Shown here one piece after another: positions 55,768-64,000 of a stretch of 64,000 nt of DNA. Position 1 is the stretch's first letter; each line of letters opens with the position of its first letter. The notes under the pieces were generated by a model. The model was not told where the DNA came from. It saw nothing but the letters and a program-made list of their open reading frames with translations, and did no database searches. Where the stretch lies: assembly GCF_020329485.1 (NCBI RefSeq), contig NZ_JAGKJI010000025.1, forward strand, positions 29,208-93,207, read 5' to 3'. This stretch comes from Bradyrhizobium cenepequi (GTDB lineage: Bacteria; Pseudomonadota; Alphaproteobacteria; Rhizobiales; Xanthobacteraceae). The position numbers and the translations under genes are program-made.

Positions 55768-56526
55768 ATGCTGTTCGCTCTTGGCGCTGCCTCGTCGGCC
55801 ATCGATCTCCTGAAGTCGCTGACGTCGTCGAAGACGTCGCAGGCGAAGCCCACCGGCCTGACCCAGGACGCCGCCAGCATCTTCGATATTTCCGGCGCGA
55901 CGACAGCCCCGACAAGCGGGGCCCCGGATCCCGGATCGGCCGGCAGCGGCGCTGCGCCGATCGCGCCGGGGACGATGAGTGCGCTGCTCGATGCGCAGAG
56001 CCAGACCTCGACCGGCAGTGCCGCGTCGACCATGAGTCCGTCGGATGCGCTGAAGGATCTGTTCGGCCAGATCGATGGCGACGGCGACGGCAACATCACG
56101 AAATCCGAATTCGAGGATGCGCTCGGCGCCGGCGGGACCAATCTGGCGCAGGCCGATGACGTGTTCTCCAAGCTCGACAAGGATGGCGACGGTAACGTCA
56201 CGCTCGACGAGATGTCCTCGGCTCTGAAGGGGGCATCCGGCCATGGCTCCCACGTTCATCATCACGCCGGCGGCGGTGGAGGCGATACTGATGGGCTGAT
56301 GCAGGCGCTCGACGACGGCGCTAAGACGTCGGTCACCAATAGCGATGGATCGGTCACGACGACGACCACCTATGCCGACGGATCGAAGGTGACGGCGACC
56401 TCGGCCGCAAGCGCGTCGTCGGCCGGGGCTGCGACCTCGTCCTACAATTTCATCGATCAGTTGGTGCAACGTCAGGCCAACGCAATCTCGGCGCAGACCA
56501 GCGCATCGCTCTCGGTCAGCGCGTAG
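55768..56526 (+). CDS. EF-hand calcium-binding protein
   Basis: 252 residues. Two canonical 12-residue EF-hand loops: DGDGDGNITKSE (103-114) and DKDGDGNVTLDE (137-148), each with Asp/Asn/Glu ligands in the right places. A Ser/Thr/Ala/Gly-rich linker precedes them, then a HHH-Gly stretch near residue 160 and a repetitive Ser/Thr/Ala tail. The start is uncertain: ATG 55768 (MLFALGAASS) is chosen because coding features begin there, although upstream ATG 55693 is in frame. No clear signal peptide. Calcium sensing or buffering is likely; partner unknown. Confidence 0.78.
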   Translation: MLFALGAASSAIDLLKSLTSSKTSQAKPTGLTQDAASIFDISGATTAPTSGAPDPGSAGSGAAPIAPGTMSALLDAQSQTSTGSAASTMSPSDALKDLFGQIDGDGDGNITKSEFEDALGAGGTNLAQADDVFSKLDKDGDGNVTLDEMSSALKGASGHGSHVHHHAGGGGGDTDGLMQALDDGAKTSVTNSDGSVTTTTTYADGSKVTATSAASASSAGAATSSYNFIDQLVQRQANAISAQTSASLSVSA

Positions 56527-56528
56527 AA

Positions 56529-57524
56529 TCATCCGAAGCGGTCCTGCCAGCTCGGCAGCGCGCCGGGGAAGGGCAGCGCGGTCGCCGCATAGACGCCGCG
56601 CGCGATCGCGCGGGAGACCGTGTTGGCGGCGTGCATGCCGAGTTCGGTGAGACCGAACAGCGGATCGATCGGCTTCTCGCCGGTCGCCGCGGCAAACACC
56701 ACGTCACCGTCGAGTGGCGCGTGCACCGGATAGATCGCCCGCGCCATGCCGGTCTGCGCGATCATCGCCAGCCGCTTCGCCTGTGACTTCGTCAGCGCGG
56801 CATCGGTCACAACCACGACCAGCGTGGTGTTCTCGCCGGATGTCGCCACTGGGCCACCCTTCAGCCGCGCTTTCAGCATGTCCGCCGTGAATGTTGCAGG
56901 CAGGCCGCGTCCGCCAAATTCGCCGCTAACCTCGAACGGCGCAGCCCAGAACCAGGGGCCATCGCCGATCGTGACGGCGCCGACCGCATTGACGACCGCA
57001 AGTGCGGCCACCGTGACGCCGTTATCGGTTTGCACTGATGCTGAACCCAGTCCGCCCTTCAGGCTGGGCGTGGTCGCGCCCATGCCCGCGCCGACGCTGC
57101 CGAGCCGGAAATCGCTGCCGGCCGCAGTCGCCGCCGCATAGGCGAGGTCGCGATACGGCGGGAAACGTCCCCACGCCTTGTTGCCGCCATTCAAGAGATC
57201 GAAGCAGATTGCGCCGGGCACGATCGGGATCACGGCCTCGCGGATGCGCAGACCGCGGCCTTGCTCGGCCAGCCAGGCCTGCACGCCGCCGGCCGCATCG
57301 AGGCCGAGCGCCGAGCCGCCGGACAGCGCGATCGCGTCGATCGCGTCGACGGTATTGTGCGGCTGCAGCAGCGCGTCATCGCGCGTGCCCGGGCCGCCGC
57401 CGCGCACGTCGATCGACGCCACGGCAGGCTTGTCGAAGATGATTGCGGTGACGCCGGAGGCGATCGAGGCGTCGTCGGCATGGCCGACGCGGACGCCTGC
57501 GATGTCGGTGAGAAGATTTTTCAA
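56529..57524 (-). CDS. P1 family peptidase (DmpA/NylC type)
   Basis: 331 residues, Ntn-type hydrolase of the DmpA/S58 family. LLTDIAGVRVGHADDASIASG, RGGGPGTRDDALL and AIALSGGSALGLDAAGGVQAWL are family hallmarks. In NylC the precursor self-cleaves between Asn and Thr; here N232-T233 in GENTTLVVVV is the likely cleavage site, with Thr as nucleophile. Start is TTG at 57524 with AGGAGGGA upstream. It might be a D-aminopeptidase or oligoamide hydrolase; the substrate is unknown. Confidence 0.88.
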   Translation of the reverse strand: MKNLLTDIAGVRVGHADDASIASGVTAIIFDKPAVASIDVRGGGPGTRDDALLQPHNTVDAIDAIALSGGSALGLDAAGGVQAWLAEQGRGLRIREAVIPIVPGAICFDLLNGGNKAWGRFPPYRDLAYAAATAAGSDFRLGSVGAGMGATTPSLKGGLGSASVQTDNGVTVAALAVVNAVGAVTIGDGPWFWAAPFEVSGEFGGRGLPATFTADMLKARLKGGPVATSGENTTLVVVVTDAALTKSQAKRLAMIAQTGMARAIYPVHAPLDGDVVFAAATGEKPIDPLFGLTELGMHAANTVSRAIARGVYAATALPFPGALPSWQDRFG

Positions 57525-57579
57525 AGCGCGCGTCCCTCCTGTTGTCCTACTGATCGATACAGCAGCCAAGCACGATGCA

Positions 57580-59985
57580 TCAACCGCCAAGCGCGAGCCG
57601 GATCATCTTGGCAAGCTCCGACTTGCGATAGGGTTTCGCCAGCAGCAGCACGCCGGAATCAAGCCGCCCGTGATGGACGATCGCGTTCTCGGTATAGCCT
57701 GACGTGTACAGCGTCTTGAGCCCGGGCCGCCGCTTCAGCGCCTCGTCGACGAGCTGACGTCCGTTCATGGCGCCGGGCATGATGACGTCGGTGAAGAGGA
57801 GGTCGATCGGCGCGCCGGTATCGATGATCTTGAGCGCCTCGGCAGCGTTGGCCGCCTCAAGGGTCGAGTAGCCAAGGCTTGTGATCTGGGTGACGACATA
57901 TTTGCGCACGAGCGCGTCGTCCTCGACCACCAGGATGACCTCGTGCCCGCCCCGGACATTGACGGCCTGCTGCGCTTCCGCGACGGTCTGGGCGAGGCCG
58001 GTCGCGTGCGGCAGATACATCTTGACCGAGGTGCCGTGGCGTTCCTCGCTGTAGATCTTGATATGCCCGCCCGACTGCTTGACGAAGCCGAACACCATTG
58101 AAAGCCCGAGCCCAGTGCCCTTGCCGACCTCCTTGGTGGTGAAGAACGGGTCAAACACTTTTTCCAACAGATCGGCGGGAATGCCGGTTCCGGTGTCGCT
58201 GACGGCGACCATGACGTAATGGCCGGCCACGACCTCGCTGTGCATGCTGGCATAGCCCTCGTCGAGATAGACGTTACGGCTTTCGAGCGCCAGCTTGCCG
58301 CCGCGGGGCATGGCATCGCGCGCGTTCAGCGCGAGATTGAGGATCGCCGTCGTGAGCTGGTTCGGATCGACCATCGCCATCCAGGCGTCTTCGGCGAGCA
58401 TTGGCGTGATCTCGATATGCTCGCCGAGCGTCGGGCGCAGCAGCCTCGCCGCCTCCAGGATCAGCGCGTTGATGTCGACCTCGAGCGGCTGCAGCGGCTG
58501 CTTGCGAGCGAAGGCGAGCAGGTGCTTGGTCAGGTTGGCGCCGCGCTCGGCAGCTTCGTCAATCAGCCGGGCGATTGTGACGAGGTCGGGCCGATCGGAG
58601 ACCGCTTCTTCCAGGATGCCGATGGTGCCGGTGATGACGGTCAGGATGTTGTTGAAGTCATGGGCGACGCCGCCGGTGAGCTGGCCGACCGCGTCCATCT
58701 TCTGCACTTGCCGGATCTGCGCTTCGGCGGCCTGCTTCTCGGTGAGGTCGCGGCCGATGAAGAAATAGCGCTTGACCGGCTCCGAATAGGTTGCGGACCA
58801 GTTGAGCGACACCACCTCGCCGTCCTTGCGGATGAAGCGGGTTTCGAAACTGCGTTTGCTCTGGCCGTGCCGCGCAGCACGCATCTCGTTGCGGGCAGTC
58901 TCCAGATCGTCTGGATGGATGAACTCGACCGCGGGACGTCCGACCATCTCGGCAGGATCGTAGCCTATAATGGCTTTGGCGCTCGGACTGACCTGCACGA
59001 ATTTGCCCTGCTTATCGGTCACCGACAGGAAATCCTGCGAGGTCTCGAAGATGCGCTGCCGCTCTTCGAGCTCCTGGCTGAGCGCCTTCTGCGTCTGCTC
59101 GCGTTCGGTGGCCGCCTGGCGGCGGACCACGCGGAGGAGCCGCGACATTTCCGCCTGCAGCGCGACATTGTCGATCAACAGCACCGCGAGCACGAAACTG
59201 GCGGCGCATAGTCCGTAGATGCGCCCGGCATAGAAACCGAGATCGAATCTGGCCACGTTGAGCATGGCCGACAGGGCGATGTCGAACAGCCAGGCACACA
59301 ACACGACCATGAGCCACACGTCGATGACGGAATGCGGTCTGCGGAACCACAGCACGCCAAGCGCGGCGGCACAGAACAACAGCACCGTCGAGACCACGCC
59401 GATCATGACCGGCGTGTAGTGTCCGCCGCTCAGGAGGACGGGGAGGCGGTCGTGCTGGGCGGTGACGACCCAGGCGAACACCGCCATCGCGACGATGACC
59501 ACGGCAACGCTGCCGATGATCGCCGACGTCGTCGAGCCGCGGATCCTGGCGCCGTCGTCGCCTTTCAAAAGCGCATAGCCGAGGACCATCAGCGGGAAAA
59601 AGCCGTGCCAGACCATGAAGAGCCAGACCGTGGTCTGCGAACCGGCTCCGAACAGGCCCGTCGGCGCGAACAGGCCTGGAAAGGTCAACGCATGGGTGAT
59701 CGCGGCCGCGGCGGTGAAGAGATAGCCGCTCGCGAGCAGCAGCATCGCGCGCCACCGCAGGATGGCGAACTGCGAGAACAGCAGCACCGCGGTGATGAGA
59801 TCATTGATCGCCAGCGCGGACTGGTAGCTTGCCACGAAGGCCGGCACCGGCGTCAGCGGCATTCCGGCAAATGGTACCGCGATCGCGAACAGCACGGCCG
59901 AGACGACGACCACCGCCAGCGCCGCGTTGCGGTCGCCCCGCGAGGCCGGCTTGGTCGAAAGGAAGAAGCTGCGGTCGTTGCCCAC
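57580..59985 (-). CDS. Hybrid sensor histidine kinase with MASE4-like membrane domain, PAS and receiver
   Basis: 801 residues. N-terminal membrane sensor with eight or so helices to about residue 280 (MASE4-like), a PAS domain about 315-435 with FLSVTDKQGKFVQVSPSAKAIIGYDPAEM, then HisKA with GGVAHDFNNILTVITG, HATPase with GTGLGLSMVFGFVKQSGGHI, and a C-terminal receiver with acceptor Asp in LLFTDVIMPG. Start is GTG with AGGAG at perfect spacing; ATG 59989 is out of frame. It is divergent from the single-domain response regulator at 60.4 kb, a plausible relay partner. Signal unknown. Confidence 0.9.
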   Translation of the reverse strand: MGNDRSFFLSTKPASRGDRNAALAVVVVSAVLFAIAVPFAGMPLTPVPAFVASYQSALAINDLITAVLLFSQFAILRWRAMLLLASGYLFTAAAAITHALTFPGLFAPTGLFGAGSQTTVWLFMVWHGFFPLMVLGYALLKGDDGARIRGSTTSAIIGSVAVVIVAMAVFAWVVTAQHDRLPVLLSGGHYTPVMIGVVSTVLLFCAAALGVLWFRRPHSVIDVWLMVVLCAWLFDIALSAMLNVARFDLGFYAGRIYGLCAASFVLAVLLIDNVALQAEMSRLLRVVRRQAATEREQTQKALSQELEERQRIFETSQDFLSVTDKQGKFVQVSPSAKAIIGYDPAEMVGRPAVEFIHPDDLETARNEMRAARHGQSKRSFETRFIRKDGEVVSLNWSATYSEPVKRYFFIGRDLTEKQAAEAQIRQVQKMDAVGQLTGGVAHDFNNILTVITGTIGILEEAVSDRPDLVTIARLIDEAAERGANLTKHLLAFARKQPLQPLEVDINALILEAARLLRPTLGEHIEITPMLAEDAWMAMVDPNQLTTAILNLALNARDAMPRGGKLALESRNVYLDEGYASMHSEVVAGHYVMVAVSDTGTGIPADLLEKVFDPFFTTKEVGKGTGLGLSMVFGFVKQSGGHIKIYSEERHGTSVKMYLPHATGLAQTVAEAQQAVNVRGGHEVILVVEDDALVRKYVVTQITSLGYSTLEAANAAEALKIIDTGAPIDLLFTDVIMPGAMNGRQLVDEALKRRPGLKTLYTSGYTENAIVHHGRLDSGVLLLAKPYRKSELAKMIRLALGG

Positions 59986-60367
59986 TCATGGTCTCCTGGA
60001 ACCGGTATCGAACGCAAGACAGGGGATCACGTCAAACCTGCGCGCAGGCTGTCCACACAAAGCCGAATATCCGGCCGGTCCGTCGGTATCGGCGAGAGGA
60101 AGCTGTCTCCGCTGGTCCGCGGGAGGTAGAATTCAAAGCCCGATAAACTCGCTATGCGCCGCTTTGGCGCGACAAAATCAATAATCGCCAAGAATAGGAT
60201 CCAAGAATCAACCCAAGGTTATCTGCTACCGGCAGGGAATTGAACCGGCGGACTGTATCCAGCTGAGGTAACCACCTCTTTACTGACAGGGCAGATAATT
60301 CGCCTGATTACCCTACTGCATTGCGCTTTCCACGATAGGCTTCCCGCAGCCGGTCTGGGGGTTTTTC
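59986..60367. other. Divergent control region between hybrid kinase and response regulator
   Basis: 382 bases. A small perfect palindrome GAGGT-AACC-ACCTC lies at 60265-60278, about 90 bases before the response-regulator start. No RNA gene found. No confident promoter; I do not see a full EcfG-type GGAAC-N16-CGTT. Confidence 0.45.
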
Positions 60368-60769
60368 ATGGCTCGTGTTCTCGTTGTCGACGATCAATCC
60401 GACGTGCGCGCGATGATCGCGATTGTGCTGCGCGTCAACCGGTTCGAGATCGTCGAGGCGGCGTCCGCCGCGGAGGGGATCAAGGCGTTCGACGCGGCCA
60501 AGGAAGGGACGAAATTCGATCTCGCGATCGTCGACATCTTCCTGCAGGGCAAGAGCGGTCTCGACGTCATGACGACGATGCGTGCCCGCCAGCCGGATTT
60601 TCCCATCGTCGCGATCTCCGGCATGACGGCGCTGGACTTCGTGGCCGAAGCGCCCGATCTATCGAACGTCGTTTGTCTGCAGAAGCCGTTTCGTCCGAAC
60701 GATCTGATGCGCGCCATCGAGAACGCGCGGCAGGCAGTAGCTCCCGTTGCGGCGCGCGCGGCGGTCTGA
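60368..60769 (+). CDS. Single-domain response regulator (CheY-like)
   Basis: 133 residues, receiver domain only. Acidic pair VVDDQSDV, phospho-acceptor Asp in LAIVDIFLQGKSG (near residue 56), conserved Thr/Ser in VAISGM and Lys in LQKPF. There is no output domain, so it relays phosphate or acts by protein contact. Divergent from the hybrid histidine kinase, its likely partner. The gene is followed by about 1 kb of repeats. Confidence 0.92.
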   Translation: MARVLVVDDQSDVRAMIAIVLRVNRFEIVEAASAAEGIKAFDAAKEGTKFDLAIVDIFLQGKSGLDVMTTMRARQPDFPIVAISGMTALDFVAEAPDLSNVVCLQKPFRPNDLMRAIENARQAVAPVAARAAV

Positions 60770-60788
60770 GCGGGCGGCTCTCTTCATT

Positions 60789-60864
60789 GTCATTGCGAGC
60801 GAAGCGAAGCAATCCATACTGCCACTTGCGGAGGCATGGATTGCTTCGCTTCGCTCGCAATGAC
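60789..60864. repeat. Palindromic repeat, GTCATTGCGAGCG family, copy 1
   Basis: Perfect 28-base arms at 60789-60816 (GTCATTGCGAGCGAAGCG...) and 60837-60864. It is a widespread hyphomicrobial intergenic repeat. A degraded relative is at 61534-61645. Confidence 0.88.
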
Positions 60865-60903
60865 GGGTGGAGAGTTCTGATTCAAAATGTCAAATAGCGA
60901 CTT

Positions 60904-60989
60904 GTAGGATGGGTAGAGCGAAGCGAAACCCATCAGCTTCGTGAGAAGCCGCGCGAATGATGGGTTTCGCTTCGCTCTACCCATCCTAC
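60904..60989. repeat. Palindromic repeat, GTAGGATGGGTAGAGCG family, copy 2
   Basis: Perfect 32-base arms at 60904-60935 and 60958-60989. Same family as 10403-10488. It directly abuts the inverted copy of the 0.5-kb repeat. Confidence 0.88.
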
Positions 60990-61000
60990 GTCTCCTTCGA

Positions 61001-61517
61001 ACAGCGGATGCGAGTCCGCGTTCTCGCGGCGTATTCCGCCCGAGCTTTGCATCACTTTTCACCCTCTCATCGTATAGAGGGCGCAGGGAAAGCCGGGTGC
61101 CGGTTGCACCCGTGGGCCCCGTGCAACAAAAAGCACGGGGGTAGGACCACAGGTCAACCGGAGCAACACCGGCTTTCCCTGCGCAGTGGTTTACGGCTTA
61201 CTTCGTGCTCTTCCCGGTGACCGGGCTTTCTTGCCACCGTCATCCGCGGCAGCTCTTGCTGCTCGCGCACTTAGCGCCAGCGTCGGGGCGCCAGAACCAC
61301 ACGACTTCGCCGTCCGCTGATGCCACGCTCGTCAGTCGCGACACCCGCGTCCACCGCATCCCACCGCAACGTTCGTGACGATCGCGAGCCGCCCCTCATC
61401 TGCCGTGAGACGCGCGGAGTTAAATCACTGATTTGCCCGACGACGGAAGCGGAATGTTTTTCGTGAGAAGGATGGACAGACTTTTGGTGATTTGCCCGTC
61501 GGGTTGATTTGTCGCAC
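61001..61517 (-). repeat. Dispersed 0.5-kb repeat, copy B (inverted relative to 9717-10229)
   Basis: Reverse complement of 9717-10229 with high similarity along the whole length and small indels, for example in the ATTTAACTCCGCGCG segment. Includes the 104-nt hairpin at 61081-61184. No conserved coding frame. With copy A it forms an inverted pair about 51 kb apart. Confidence 0.82.
61081..61184. repeat. 104-nt long hairpin inside repeat copy B
   Basis: Same fold as 10042-10145: 16-base perfect outer arms GCGCAGGGAAAGCCGG and CCGGCTTTCCCTGCGC, with the inner CCCCGTGC stem. The arms and length are unchanged although neighbouring sequence has diverged, which suggests constraint or recent copying. 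Confidence 0.75.
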
Positions 61518-61533
61518 CCAAAGCATCCACATC

Positions 61534-61645
61534 GTCATTGCGAGCCACCGGGTCGGCGCGTAGCGCCGCCCGATGACAGGCTCCGCGAAGCAAATCCATA
61601 GCGCCGCAGTGGAAGAATGGATTGCTTCGCTGCGCTCGCAATGAC
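61534..61645. repeat. Palindromic repeat, GTCATTGCGAGC family, copy 2 (expanded)
   Basis: GTCATTGCGAGCC at the left end mirrors GCTCGCAATGACG at the right; the middle has an extra GGTCGGCGCGTAGCGCCGCCCGATGACAGGC-type hairpin. Related to 60789-60864 but longer. Confidence 0.75.
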
Positions 61646-61653
61646 GGGGCTGA

Positions 61654-61756
61654 CATTCCGGGGCATCGCGAAGCGATGAGCTCGGAATCCATTTCTCTAC
61701 CTGCGCTTGTGGCCCGGTGGATTCCGGGCTCGCGCTGCGCGCGCCCCGGAATGACG
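61654..61756. repeat. Palindromic repeat, CATTCCGGGGC family, copy 2
   Basis: CATTCCGGGGCATCGCGAAG mirrors GCGCGCCCCGGAATG, with CGGAATCCAT and ATTCCGGGCT inside. Same family as 19620-19720. It ends 8 bases before the stop codon end of the following binding-protein gene. Confidence 0.78.
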
Positions 61757-61764
61757 GGTGTGGG

Positions 61765-62883
61765 TTACGATCCCTTCGGATTGACTTCGGTGTAGTTGCC
61801 TTTGGCGTCCCACTTGTAGACGACGTAGTCGATCGCCTTGATGTCGCCCTTGGCATCGAACGCCATCTTGCCGAGCACGGTGTCCCACTCGCCGGCCTTG
61901 ATCGCGTCCATCACCTTTTTCGGATCGGTCGAGCCGACCTTGGCGGCTGCTTGCGACCACACCTGCATCGCGGCGTAGGTGTAGAGCGTGTAGCCTTCGG
62001 GATCGATGTTCTTGGCCTTGAACTTCTCGACGATAGCCTTCGCGGTCGGCTTGTTGCGGGGATCGGGACCGAAGGTGAACAGCGTGCCCTCGGCGGCGGG
62101 GCCGGTGATCGTGGCGAACTCCTTGTCGTTCAAGGCGTCGCCCGCCATCAGCACCGTCTGCAGGCCCTGGTCGCGCATCTGGCGCAGGATCAGGCCGGAT
62201 TCTTGATGGTAGCCGCCGACATAGACGAGGTCGATATTGTCGCGCTTCAACCGCGAGACGATGGAGTTAAAATCCTTGTCGCCCTTGTTGTAGGACTCGA
62301 ACATCTTCTCCTGGAAGCCGGCCTTGTTCAGCGCCTTCTTGGTCTCGTCCGCCAGGCCTTTGCCGTAGGTGGTCTTGTCGTTCAGGATCGCGACGTTCTT
62401 GCCCTTGAAATATTTGATGATGTATTCGGCGGCGACCAGGCCCTGCTGGTCGTCACGGCCGCAGACGCGCGCCACGTTCCAGAGCTTGCGCTCGGTGAAC
62501 AGCGGGTTCGTCGAAGCCGGCGTGATCTGCAGCGTATTGCCGTCGGCATAGGCCTCGGAGGCCGGGATCGACGACGACGAGCAGAAATGACCGGCGACGA
62601 AGGGGATCCGCGCGCCGGAAAGCTTCTCGGCGATCGAGCGCGCCTGCTTGGGATCGCAGGCGTCGTCGCCGACCTCGAGCTTGAGCTTCTTGCCGAGCAC
62701 GCCCCCCGCGGCATTGAGATCGGCGACCGCCTGTTCGGCGCCGTTCTTCATCTGCCGGCCGAAAGCGGATTCGGAGCCCGTCATCGGGCCTGCCACTGCG
62801 ATGGTGATGTCCTGCGCGAATGCGCTTGCCGACAGTGCCAACGATGCGCCTAATGCCAGGCCGATGAGCTTGAGTGATTTCAT
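61765..62883 (-). CDS. Branched-chain amino acid ABC transporter substrate-binding protein
   Basis: 372 residues, LivJ/LivK type. Signal peptide 1-23 (ending SAFAQ). The mature part begins DITIAVAGPMTGSESAFGRQM; AVADLNAAGGVLGKKLKLEVGDDACDPKQA and VYVGGYHQESGLILRQM follow, all typical. It lies 159 bases after livF on the same strand, so it is probably part of the same operon or its own unit. Likely ligands are leucine, isoleucine, valine or a related compound. Confidence 0.92.
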   Translation of the reverse strand: MKSLKLIGLALGASLALSASAFAQDITIAVAGPMTGSESAFGRQMKNGAEQAVADLNAAGGVLGKKLKLEVGDDACDPKQARSIAEKLSGARIPFVAGHFCSSSSIPASEAYADGNTLQITPASTNPLFTERKLWNVARVCGRDDQQGLVAAEYIIKYFKGKNVAILNDKTTYGKGLADETKKALNKAGFQEKMFESYNKGDKDFNSIVSRLKRDNIDLVYVGGYHQESGLILRQMRDQGLQTVLMAGDALNDKEFATITGPAAEGTLFTFGPDPRNKPTAKAIVEKFKAKNIDPEGYTLYTYAAMQVWSQAAAKVGSTDPKKVMDAIKAGEWDTVLGKMAFDAKGDIKAIDYVVYKWDAKGNYTEVNPKGS

Positions 62884-63042
62884 GTGCAGTCCCCGTGGTC
62901 ATCGCTTTGAGGGATGCACCCGGCGGCCCCGGATGCGAAACCGAAGGCATTGTCGACCGAATTTGCCGTCAAGTCATCGGCAATTTTCAGGCAAATGCAC
63001 GGTCCTTTCGCAGCATCTTGCCGCAGGTTCATACCGGGCAGG

Positions 63043-63777
63043 TCAGCCCCGCCGTCCGCCTTCCAGATAGGCAGCGCGGATCTCCGGCCGCTGCAACAAC
63101 TCACTGCCGGTTCCAGCCAGCGTGATCAGGCCGTTGACCATGACGTAGCCGCGATGGGCGAGTTTCAGCGCGTGGTTGGCGTTCTGCTCGACGATCAGGA
63201 CGGTCAGGCCATCCTGACGGTTCAAGGTGCGGATCGCGTCGAAGATCTGGCGCACGATCAGTGGCGCGAGGCCGAGCGAAGGCTCGTCGAGCATCAACAG
63301 GCGCGGCCGGCTCATCAGTGCGCGGCCGATCGCCAGCATCTGCTGCTCGCCGCCGGAGAGCGTGCCGCCACGCTGGTTGATGCGTTCCTTGAGCCGGGGG
63401 AACAGCGTGAACACGCGTTCCAGCACGGCCGCGCGTTCCGCCTCGCTGCACCCGGTTGCGTCGGCGCCCATTTGCAGGTTTTCGGCGACGCTCATGCGCG
63501 GAAATATCCGCCGTCCCTCCGGCGACTGTGCGATCCGCAGGCGCGCGATCTGATGCGTCGGCACGCCGGTGATGTCAGAGCCGTCGAACTCGATCGCGCC
63601 GGCGCGGGCACGCGGCTTGCCGAAGATCGTCATCATCAGCGTCGACTTGCCGGCGCCGTTGGCGCCGATCAGCGCGACGATCTCGCCAGCGTTGATCTGG
63701 AGATCGACGCCCTTCAGCGCCTCGATCTTGCCGTATGCGGCGCGCAAGCCCCGGATCGCGAGCAGGGGAGAGGTCAT
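63043..63777 (-). CDS. livF: Branched-chain amino acid ABC transporter ATP-binding protein LivF
   Basis: 244 residues. Walker A GANGAGKST (residues 38-46), Q-loop, signature LSGGEQQM, Walker B LLMLDEPSLGLAP and switch region VLIVEQNANHAL, all diagnostic of LivF. Complete. Upstream on the strand, beyond a palindromic repeat, another coding region enters from the right edge. Confidence 0.93.
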   Translation of the reverse strand: MTSPLLAIRGLRAAYGKIEALKGVDLQINAGEIVALIGANGAGKSTLMMTIFGKPRARAGAIEFDGSDITGVPTHQIARLRIAQSPEGRRIFPRMSVAENLQMGADATGCSEAERAAVLERVFTLFPRLKERINQRGGTLSGGEQQMLAIGRALMSRPRLLMLDEPSLGLAPLIVRQIFDAIRTLNRQDGLTVLIVEQNANHALKLAHRGYVMVNGLITLAGTGSELLQRPEIRAAYLEGGRRG

Positions 63778-63814
63778 GACCCGCTCCGTTCCTTGCCCGG
63801 TGCTCCGCCGTCAG

Positions 63815-63950
63815 ATCTCCCTCGCCCTGGAAGGGGGAGGATGAGGTGGGGGTCAGCCCCGGGCACAGGCGCGCGTGGAGAGAGTTGATCCCCACCCGGT
63901 TTGCGCTGTCGCGCAAACCGACCTCCCCTTTTCAAGGGGAGGTGGGGGGA
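63815..63950. repeat. Intergenic palindromic repeat (CTCCCCTTTTCAAGGGGAGG type)
   Basis: Contains CCTCCCCTTTTCAAGGGGAGG, GGTTTGCGC-TGTC-GCGCAAACC and a left half CTCCCTCGCCCTGGAAGGGGGAG. It fills the gap between livF and the partial gene at the right edge. Confidence 0.7.
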
Positions 63951-63952
63951 GA

Positions 63953-64000
63953 CTACTTCTTGCGCGTGACGACGATGACGGTGGATGCGGCTCTTCTCCT
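63953..64000 (-). CDS. 3' end of an upstream coding region (15 residues seen)
   Basis: Only the last 15 codons are in the window, ending STVIVVTRKK and a TAG. The frame is open to the right edge, and the other two frames look noncoding. From position it could be a permease or the LivG ATPase of the same transporter, but this tail is too short to assign. Treat as unidentified. Confidence 0.45.
   Translation of the reverse strand, partial: RRRAASTVIVVTRKK

Noticed and set aside
60220..60300. tRNA-like stretch upstream of the response regulator (GAATTGAACC)
   Set aside because: No acceptor stem or complete cloverleaf can be formed.

Overview
The window reads as chromosomal DNA of a Bradyrhizobium-like alphaproteobacterium (Hyphomicrobiales, Nitrobacteraceae). 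Support comes from the high GC content, the F1-ATPase zeta-subunit gene (DUF1476), separate purS/purQ/purL genes, ergothioneine genes egtB and egtD, a cyanase operon, and many long palindromic intergenic repeats of the kinds common in that group. Most of the window is ordinary core and transport metabolism. I see no prophage, CRISPR array, transposase, rRNA or tRNA gene.

Layout. 1-8.5 kb: a phospholipase C-type phosphoesterase cut by the left edge, a divergent RpiR-type regulator, and a three-gene exporter operon (HlyD, RbbA-type fused ABC protein, ABC-2 permease). 8.5-10.5 kb: a decayed, repeat-rich stretch with a frameshifted ACT-domain gene inside an 80-bp direct repeat, followed by a 0.5-kb dispersed repeat carrying a 104-nt hairpin. 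10.5-13.8 kb: a DUF3455 protein, icd, and a TrmJ-like RNA methyltransferase fused to a DUF559 domain. 13.8-19.6 kb: a sigma-54 activator divergent from a cyanate uptake and degradation operon (binding protein, permease, ATPase, cynS), with a clear sigma-54 promoter and two upstream inverted repeats. 19.7-28.7 kb: zeta subunit, purC, purS, purQ, a transporter block that includes two frameshifted genes, then purL. 28.8-36.5 kb: acyltransferase, small membrane proteins, bolA, LtrA, egtD/egtB, grxD and a macro-domain protein. 36.6-45.8 kb: two tandem beta-lactamase-like hydrolases, threonine aldolase, a toxin-antitoxin pair beside rpsD, an E2-like acyltransferase, an HpcH/HpaI aldolase, murI and purB.

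46-60.8 kb: a NarL-type two-component pair divergent from a three-gene ExbB/TolQ-like membrane cluster with unfamiliar partners, an orphan binding protein, a TetR regulator, a metallophosphoesterase next to a kinase-Usp fusion, rpe, an EF-hand protein, a P1 peptidase, and a MASE4-type hybrid kinase divergent from a single-domain response regulator. 60.8-61.8 kb: a 1-kb cluster of palindromic repeats including an inverted copy of the 0.5-kb element at 9.7 kb. 61.8-64 kb: the end of a branched-chain amino-acid transporter operon (livF and its binding protein).

The most interesting items are the ExbB-like cluster, the sigma-54 control region of the cyanate operon, the paired 0.5-kb structured repeat, the phosphatase/kinase-Usp pair, the TrmJ-DUF559 fusion, and the toxin-antitoxin promoter embedded in the rpsD terminator. 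Three genes carry single-base frameshifts. Two of those lie in or beside homopolymers or repeats and could be sequencing errors.
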